Shown here in pieces: positions 59,701-64,000 of a stretch of DNA of 64,000 nucleotides (its first letter is position 1; every line of letters starts with the position of its first letter). The stretch covers positions 20,949,896 through 21,013,895 of the forward strand of contig NC_135001.1 of assembly GCF_051020985.1 (NCBI RefSeq), written 5' to 3'. Below the pieces are notes generated by a model. That model was not told the DNA's origin. It was given only the letters and a program-made list of their open reading frames with translations, and made no database searches. This stretch comes from Nomia melanderi. Taxonomy: Eukaryota > Arthropoda > Insecta > Hymenoptera > Halictidae. Position numbers and translations under genes: made by a program.

Positions 59701-61120
59701 GGAGGAGCGAGGAAACGCGAGCGAGAGAACGGAGGAAGCTTCGAACGACCCAGTTTCCTACTGCCCGGCCCCTGAGTCACCCTTGTTACCTACCCATGAG
59801 TCCGATTCTCTGGCTTTAGACACGATACGATCGGGAACGCCGCCGGACTCGATTCCTCCGGCAACGAACGAGCTTACGGCCCCATGCTCCATCCCCGTTC
59901 CCTTTGAATTGCTCCTATGAATTGTAAATCGTAATAGGAAGAGGGCTCGAGGATACTACTTTGGAAATTGAAAAGGATCGAAGCAATTTCGCTTGGACTG
60001 TCGTCGATTCTAGTGAATTCTAGCTGTACGATGCAACCGTCGTTTACACTTTGTTTCGTGATATCCTAGGAACGAACGTAGCATTCGAATAAGAACATAG
60101 TTCCTTTCTTTATCAAATATATAACAATGAAGTTACTATTGAAATCAATCGTAAGATAAACGGTTAGTTTCAAATCACTATGCAATGACTTCGTTATATT
60201 GCAGGGTAACTTACAAAGAGATGACCCATTTTTTTAAAAGAATCATAAGTATCACTGATAATAAACAAAAAGAAGTATTTTCGCGAAGCAAATACATATC
60301 CAAATACTTTCCTTTGCACTAGGAAATATTTCGTCAGAAATATTTATTATTTTCTAACTAGACACAGACGATATATTTCGAAATGAACTCAAAGAAAAAT
60401 CGCAAGTGATTATTGAAACTATTAAATACATGGTTAATTTGTGTTCATATGTGGATATCTATTAATTTTCTACTGCATAGATTTTGTTATAATGACCAAA
60501 AATTCGGCCCATAGAGGGTTAATTTTATTCGCCACTTCGAGTGCAGAATGAAATAAACCAACAAGATGCCAATATACTGATATGTGGCTTTAAAATTACA
60601 TAGTCCCACAGAGGGTTAATAGAAACTACTACAAACGAGAGTCACCTCACTCAGAATTACTCTACAGAAAAGAAATTCATGCTACGAATTTGCTGCTAGA
60701 AAAACGAAACGTTCAGCGACCAAGTTTCAACACTAGATTTACGGAACCCAATTTCACGGATATTGAACTGTTTAAACATTATTTAGTAACAACTTGAGTT
60801 GATTTTGATTCGTGCAGTTACGCGAATATGCAATGCTATAGCTTCGAAGCTACAATTTTCTCGATTTATATAGACAGGACGCGTAGTTTTCTAAGAGCAA
60901 TAGAATAAAATGTAGAATAAACTAGTTTCAAGGAGAACGAGGTAGGACTCACGTCGGCCTGCAGCATGTTGTAGTGTTCTTCCTTGGCGCAGAGCGACTC
61001 CTTGAGCACGGTGATGTGCCGCTGGTAGTCCTGGTGCTGCTCCTCGAGGGTCTTCATCTTAGCGGACATCCCGAGCAGCTCCTGATCCCTGCGCTGCACT
61101 TCCGTCCGTAGCTCGTCCAG
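38802..61120 (-). CDS. brp: Bruchpilot / ELKS-CAST-ERC active-zone protein (N-terminus outside the window)
   Basis: A long coiled-coil scaffold of presynaptic active zones that organises calcium channels and vesicles. Eighteen exons: 61120-60953, 59579-59412, 56014-55751, 54576-54211, 51034-50732, 50648-50496, 50268-50080, 50008-49869, 49153-46915, 45331-45074, 44283-44096, 44007-43950, 41984-41018, 40806-40238, 40131-39971, 39905-39758, 39476-39292, 38880-38802. They join in frame to about 2200 aa. Diagnostic ELKS segments are EEQHQDYQRHITVLKESL, NRINTELTELKDHMDIKD, ARARLTAMQAHNCSSEGALS and EALRESVVITSD. AVSEKDAHLALLELS lies near the C-terminus. Unlike vertebrate ERC2 it does not end in IWA; here the end is KLDQQDSR. 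The start is outside the window. Insect BRP with its long coiled-coil extension is the closest match; alternative 3' ends are likely. Confidence 0.93.
38881..39291 (-). other. Last bruchpilot intron, with a TTAA element
   Basis: Intron between the exons ending at 39292 and starting at 38880. Donor TC|GTGAGT and acceptor atttctcag. Half of it is the element at 38977-39186. Confidence 0.75.
38977..39186. mobile_element. TTAA element (TTAACCCTTTGAACTC ends)
   Basis: The left end is TTAACCCTTTGAACTC; the right end inverted is TTAACCCTTAGCACTCC. TTAA lies at both borders. No strong palindrome was seen in this copy. Confidence 0.65.
41018..41984 (-). CDS. brp: Bruchpilot exon built of about eight tandem coiled-coil units
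   Basis: 967 bases starting DLENTRYTGDHRKRELDARD. Units recur as NRRIAELENELIA, SKRIAQMEDEIESL, NRRIVELEQEMESL, ARRIEELEDTVAEF, NRRVQELERWI, ERIVELEEMVTQL and CRIEQLQSRVGCL. Each is about 30-50 aa, often preceded by W-K-x-E-[LM]-E. The next exon continues with DERIQQLEDEVDSL. This looks like internal duplication within one exon. Its frame joins both neighbours in phase (0 and 1). Confidence 0.88.
41985..43949 (-). other. Bruchpilot intron with AT and TTTATA microsatellites
   Basis: Intron between exons 44007-43950 (donor GAG|GTCAGT) and 41984-41018 (acceptor gcacag). It contains a TC-rich stretch (about 42450-42500), TA-rich DNA (42530-42720) and the long TTTATA tract. No exon seen. Confidence 0.6.
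42766..43145. repeat. TTTATA hexanucleotide microsatellite, about 380 bp
   Basis: A near-continuous atttat/tttata repeat, interrupted by tttgta and tatctg variants. Plus-strand frames read as endless Ile-Phe or Tyr-Leu and are not genes. Confidence 0.92.
44421..44690. repeat. Tandem repeat, period about 90 bp, nearly three copies
   Basis: Copies start gaatttttcattgatcttg (44421), aaatttttcattgatttcg (44511) and aaatttcattgatctcg (44601). The first two share tctatactcaacaattcc and tagtaggca; the third is diverged. Confidence 0.85.
44788..45056. mobile_element. TTAA element (TTAACACATTGAGCGCCGG ends)
   Basis: The left end is TTAACACATTGAGCGCCGG. The inverted right end is TCAACGCATTGAGCGCCGG, its TTAA decayed. 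The palindrome CCGCA-ataa-TGCGG follows the left end. An internal gcaaagggttaa near 45011-45022 resembles the end of a second family. Confidence 0.7.
45332..46914 (-). other. Bruchpilot intron 3' of the giant exon
   Basis: Donor CAG|GTTAGC at 46915/46914, acceptor caatgcag at 45332. The 5' part is GC-rich and stays open in the frame of the giant exon to 46594. Poly-T/TA runs lie at 46395-46580. No other exon seen. Confidence 0.55.
46915..49153 (-). CDS. brp: Giant 2.24-kb coiled-coil exon of bruchpilot
   Basis: A single exon of 746 codons plus one base, starting SQSEVYRLQNRIEVMEADKD and ending LCQELEKSQ before GTTAGC. It is almost wholly heptad coiled coil (for example DRAHSQLNKAQAATEKTQEE). 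A Gln/His run sits at about 47740-47790 on the minus strand (QQQQQQQQQHQQHQQ), encoded mainly by CAG. GC content is well above the flanking introns. The strand was chosen because the opposite-strand frames are leucine/arginine shadows. The frame stays open for 107 codons beyond the donor, to 46594. The equivalent region in Drosophila is the C-terminal BRP filament. Confidence 0.92.
49265..49704. mobile_element. Decayed TTAA element (TTAACCCTTTGCACTCG family) hosting a nested element
   Basis: The left end reads gcatcctttgcactcaagag followed by ggctcttagtcacc, matching the family end and palindrome. Interior gcatcgctatgtgatat and ttcattcgtgaatcac match other copies. The outer TTAA borders have decayed. 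Confidence 0.6.
49344..49579. mobile_element. TTAA element nested in a decayed one
   Basis: The left end is TTAACCCCTTGTCCTAC; the right end inverted is TTAACCCCTTGGTCTG. The palindrome CGAGT-gag-ACTCG follows the left end. TTAA at both borders. It sits at gaatat|TTAA inside the host element. Confidence 0.8.
51284..51370. mobile_element. One end of a TTAA element with palindrome
   Basis: TTAACACTAAAACTACC, then GGGTC-gaat-GACCC. It resembles the 55046-55264 family. The opposite end was not found. Confidence 0.45.
51919..51960. mobile_element. Fragment of the TTAACCCTTTGCGGGCGA family
   Basis: TTAACTCTTTGCGGACGAAG resembles both ends of the complete element at 4995-5197. No matching second end nearby. 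Confidence 0.4.
51996..52114. mobile_element. Short TTAA element (TTAACACTTAG / TTAACACTAGG ends)
   Basis: The left end is TTAACACTTAGCC; the right end inverted is TTAACACTAGGTTTAAGG. TGGGGAGATATCCCA, an imperfect palindrome, lies just inside the left end. About 119 bp, so the smallest copy. Confidence 0.55.
52791..53219. mobile_element. TTAA element, inverted, with a nested second element
   Basis: The left end is TTAACCCTTTGCACTCG. The right side carries the family palindrome (ggtgactgagtcacc) and ends aagggttaa. A second family (TTAACCCCTTGCCCTA, from 52846 to about 53075, with cgagtctcacacg near its other end) is inserted inside. Confidence 0.75.
53566..53920. mobile_element. Two decayed partial copies of the TTAACCCTTTGCACTCG family
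   Basis: cactcggaagtttttcac at 53566 matches the inner end. The interior (gcgacaaagtaatttc, tatagcgatacaaag, aagtgatgactgagtgac) matches other copies twice in succession. Clean borders are lost. Confidence 0.5.
54045..54155. repeat. Short minisatellite with ctgtcagtccc core
   Basis: Three units share aaacgaraagt(t/c)cgctgtcagtccc-like sequence at about 54046, 54095 and 54130. The middle unit holds the palindrome CAGTCCCAGGGACTG. It lies just 3' of a TTAACCCTTTAAAATG end at 54002. Confidence 0.6.
54806..55016. repeat. Tandem duplication, period 95 bp
   Basis: gattcatttatcggaagatg at about 54848 recurs as gattcatttatcagaaggtc 95 bases on. Both copies continue with tacaatggta, ccatcgtagaatctctagta and ctagaag(g/a)ttaatct. 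Confidence 0.85.
55046..55264. mobile_element. TTAA element (TTAACACTAGAACTACC family)
   Basis: The left end TTAACACTAGAACTACCG and inverted right end TTAACACTAGAACTGCCG differ at one base. The palindrome CCAGTCAAAATGACTGG (7-bp perfect arms) follows the left end. Confidence 0.85.
55331..55518. mobile_element. Second copy of the TTAACACTAGAACTACC family
   Basis: The left end ctaacactagaactacg has lost its TTAA; the inverted right end is TTAACACTGGAACTACCG. The same subterminal agtcaaaatgactgg follows. It lies 67 bases from the previous copy in the same orientation. Confidence 0.8.
56145..56372. mobile_element. TTAA element (TTAACCCCTTAAC ends)
   Basis: The left end is TTAACCCCTTAACTTGTACG; the right end inverted is TTAACCCCTTAACGCACAG. 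ACAG-gccaaa-CTGT lies just inside the left end. TTAA at both borders. Confidence 0.75.
56547..56793. mobile_element. TTAA element (TTAACCWGTTAACTGTG ends)
   Basis: The left end TTAACCTGTTAACTGTG and inverted right end TTAACCAGTTAACTGTG differ at one base. A related end, TTAACTTGTTAGCTGTGG, occurs at 56386, and the gaaactgactaatgagaaa block near both ends is duplicated. Confidence 0.75.
56782..56940. mobile_element. Probable TTAA element with a 17-bp perfect-arm palindrome
   Basis: Starts at or near the right border of the previous element. GAGGACAC-a-GTGTCCTC (8-bp perfect arms) lies inside the left end. The right end inverted (CTAACCACTTAGCTTGG) only loosely matches, so the border is uncertain. 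Confidence 0.5.
58318..58660. repeat. AT-rich minisatellite, unit about 30 bp
   Basis: About a dozen units of gaaatatttcaagtcgtttaa with aatagaaaaat or aatcaaaaaat linkers. Higher-order similarity between units at 58345-58425 and 58535-58610 suggests block duplication. The plus-strand frame MKYFKSFN is a translation of the repeat. Confidence 0.9.
59580..60952 (-). other. Bruchpilot intron, 1.4 kb
   Basis: Intron between exons 61120-60953 and 59579-59412. It contains (CA)n at 59585-59608 and decayed traces of TTAA elements (agagggttaa at about 60516 and 60613; aacactagatttacgg near 60729). No exon seen. Confidence 0.55.
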
Positions 61121-61750
61121 CTGCGAAAAGATTCGTCGTCCAGGAGAGGATCAGTCCGCGAGCACGGATAACCTCGACGACGACGAGAACAACGAGCGAC
61201 GAAGGCGGCGTACGCCTGTCGTCCCTCCGTCCTCGGCCGAGCACGACGACGGCCATGCCACCCCCTTCGATTCCTCGCGGCCGGACGCGATCGCCCGTGA
61301 AACTGGTCGGCCATTTTCGTTCCGTGCCGCCGACTATATGCTCGACTTGCTAATCGCCTCGCGAAATTTCTGCACCGGTCCAGTTCACTCGTAAAACTTT
61401 CCTCGAGCTTCCATCGTCCTGCGTCGGACGGCTTCCGGTCCGATCGCATCCGGCGCCTCCATGTCGTGACACGTTAACTGGGTCATTCCTCCGGCGCTCC
61501 ACTCGGTTCTTCAAGAATGCTAATTCATTTCCATTGTATCTCAATGATCTCTCGTCCGATTTCCTCTCGCGTTTCGAGATCGCGATTTAGAAATGAACTC
61601 TTGGAATAATCGCCGCTGAGGTCCTTGAAGAATAACGTTTCGAAGTGGTTCACGAATTACACGGATGATACGTGAATATTCATTTAACCGAAGAATTCCC
61701 CTGTTCAGCGACATCATCGAAGAGTTCGAATAAGATTCAGTTCCCAGTCC

Positions 61751-61975
61751 TTAACAAGTTAAGCGCCACGGAAATCTCAAGCGTTCTCCCGTAGTTTTTC
61801 TTTTGCAAAGAAAAGGAACAATTAATTATTTGACGTTACAATGTTTGCATAACGCTATTACCAGCGTAATTACGTTAGTAAACATTTTCGTTTCACATCA
61901 GTTATCTTGTATTACGATTGTTTTCTAGTCATTCAGAAGTGTCAGTCACCAATGACATGGCGCTTAACGTGTTAA
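61751..61975. mobile_element. TTAA element (TTAACAMGTTAAGCGCC ends)
   Basis: The left end is TTAACAAGTTAAGCGCC; the right end inverted is TTAACACGTTAAGCGCC. The TGTCA-gtcaccaa-TGACA palindrome is near the right end, so the element is inverted relative to most others. Confidence 0.8.
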
Positions 61976-62320
61976 ATTCTCATCGTATTTCATCTGCATC
62001 TTTCGTATCACTTATTCTTCCGATTAACAGTTCGGGATTCCATGAGTTCTTAAACATTTGGCGCCGGATGGATCGTCGTTCATTTCTCAACGAAACTTCT
62101 CTTCGGGGTCGATCGAGGTTCGTCGTCGTACTCGGCCGGGACTCGTATACTGAGCATGCAGCGATATCGAGACCAACGATTACAAAATTACAAACAAGTG
62201 TTTCCTGCGTGTATACGAGAGATACATTGATACGTGTCGAACGTGTGTGTGGTAGGGGAGGGAGCTAGGCGAGGATCCAAGGAATCTCGGGAGCCAGGTA
62301 TAGATCAGGACGTATTATGT

Positions 62321-62322
62321 AG

Positions 62323-62355
<33 letters not shown>

Positions 62356-62380
62356 TATACACATATTTATATATATATTT
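62321..62380. repeat. AT microsatellite
   Basis: An (AT)n run with atatttatata interruptions in the most 5' bruchpilot intron of the window. Confidence 0.85.
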
Positions 62381-64000
62381 ACTGTGTCTCTCTCTTTGAT
62401 TTTCGTGTACGTACCTACTATGCTCGTCTGATCTACTCTGGTGTCGGCAGGCCGCGTGAGCGATCCCGTCGCGAGCTCTCGAACGGTCGCGAGAGCTAGC
62501 GGCGGGATCGTAAGCAGAATTTACACAGCTAAACGTTTCACTAGCTAATCAACTAGCAGAGTACGCAGCGTGGAAGAGATATCGCGGCCCTCTGCGCCGC
62601 TGGTCGAAGCAAACGTCCCAGTTTTGTCTCCGACACTTCGTTCCTCGACTTTCTTTCGGATTGCAAGCTCGATTCCTCAATTTCTTACTCTTTTCACTTA
62701 GATGTTTCGTTCCTTCGAAGATAATGTTGCGCTTGAGAAGTGCATAAGGAAATGGCACTTTTGGTAATATTGAAGTGATCTTCGATAGGTTTCTTACATT
62801 CCTCTGTCCGTGTTCCAAATATTCTATCTGATCATCGACAGGTTTCCGATGCACCCAAATTACAAATTCCGATTACTGATCGAAAATATAACAGTATAAC
62901 TAGAAGCTGAAGCTTGTGATTGATCGGTTAAAAGGAAATGGGTGCAACAGAACCGTCGTTCGAGTCGTTAAAGCACACCATCTCAAACTCAATTAAACTG
63001 CGAACGTTTTCATGCCCGATTATCCAACGAAAAGAGGGAGACAAGCGAATGGAAAGCTGTCGAGAGGACAGCCGGAAGATTGAGAGTATCCTCGAAAAGG
63101 GGATCACCGAGTCGAGAAGTCGATGATGAGGCGTTAGTCTCGCCGAGAATAGGGGATTCCCGGTTCACTCGCGTCGAGAAGAGTCTTTAACTCGCCTGAT
63201 TTCCAGAGTTTTCGTTGTACCGCTGATAACAGGAGGACAACGCGTTACTTCGACCAGAGGCCGGGCCAACAGGACGTGCACGCGCGCGTATCTCACTTAG
63301 TTGCCCAATAAAAGCAGGATCGGGAACCGGCGGACCGATCGGTGGAGCAAAGAACGGCTCGCCGCCGATCGATCGTCGATCCCGCGCCTCTCCAGCGTTC
63401 TATGTCGTGCCAAGTAAGAAACAGAGATCTCTACGTAGAGCCGATTGTGCGGAGCGACCGACCGATCGCTCGCAATCGGCGTATCGTCGTCTCGGGGTTC
63501 CTCATCGACGGCCACGAAGAACCACAACATCGGTCGGCGGTTCGAGTTAAGTCAAGTAACGTGGTAATCCAAGAGAATCAAGAGATAAAAAAATGAAAAA
63601 TAAAGGAAGACAAGAAAAGAATACAATGTAACTGTAGTTAAGTGCTACGTGACTATCTACGATCATCGTTAGGCTGCACACACACACGCACGCACGCTGG
63701 AAAGTCTCGAACGGAGGCGACCCGCTTTTCGCCGGGTCTTCCGACGGTTTTTGGCGTCCCCGGGACTCGGCGAAGGCGGGACGGGTCCGGAGATCGCTTT
63801 CGCGTGGGTTACGTGGATGATTGCGAACAGTCAGATCAACGACTCACACCAGAGAAAGGGACAGAGAGACAGAAACAGAACGAAAGAGAAAGGAAGAGAG
63901 ACGTCGGGGTGGCTGAAGATCGAATTGATTTGTAATCGTAATCGAATTGTTGATATTAATTTGATTTGTCTGTACTATGTTTATCTTTGTCCTTTTACTC

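Larger units (their letters stand above)
61121..64000 (-). other. 5' part of bruchpilot: intron running off the right edge
   Basis: No further ELKS-like exon was found. One TTAA element (61751-61975) and an AT microsatellite (62321-62380) are present. Since the exon starting at 61120 begins in phase 0 inside the coiled coil, upstream coding exons must lie beyond 64000. Confidence 0.5.

Overview
The window is animal nuclear DNA. It carries spliced genes with GT-AG introns, and every recognisable product has an insect-type homologue. A Bruchpilot/ELKS gene, a soluble adenylyl cyclase (a gene lost from Drosophila) and dense small TTAA-flanked elements point to a non-dipteran insect. A hymenopteran, perhaps a bee, is my best guess, and that guess is inference. 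No transposase, tRNA, rRNA or CRISPR array was recognised.

Layout, left to right. At 1-1142 are the first coding exons of an unidentified minus-strand gene that leaves the window on the left. At 1143-10102 is mostly non-coding DNA with nested TTAA elements and a 218-bp tandem duplication. Between 10.1 and 29.0 kb lies a compact cluster: Cyclin E (minus), lowfat/LIX1 (plus), mitochondrial ClpP (minus, convergent with lowfat), mitochondrial ribosomal protein L36 (plus, divergent from ClpP), an unrecognised small Cys-containing gene (minus), and a 30-exon soluble adenylyl cyclase (minus, about 1750 aa). From 29.0 to 38.8 kb there is no coding exon; this is the 5' flank of the cyclase plus 3' flank, and possibly long 3'UTR, of the next gene. 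From 38.8 kb to the right edge lies one large minus-strand gene, bruchpilot (ELKS/CAST/ERC). It has 18 exons in the window, coding about 2200 aa; its N-terminal exons lie beyond 64 kb.

Exon borders for Cyclin E, lowfat, ClpP, the cyclase and bruchpilot were worked out by hand from splice signals and reading phase. In each case the exon lengths sum to an intact frame with no internal stop. The genes do not form one pathway. They mix cell-cycle control, planar polarity, mitochondrial proteostasis and translation, cAMP signalling and the presynaptic active zone.

The most unusual feature is a large, varied set of about 120-270 bp elements (more than 20 copies, about 12 end-sequence families). 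All are bounded by TTAA and start TTAAC. Most carry a short, nearly perfect palindrome just inside one end. The palindrome sequence differs between families, but the architecture does not. Three cases of one element inserted inside another were found, two of them at what looks like the same internal TTAA. These look like piggyBac-type (TTAA target) non-autonomous elements, but the shared subterminal palindrome is not something I can match to a known family.
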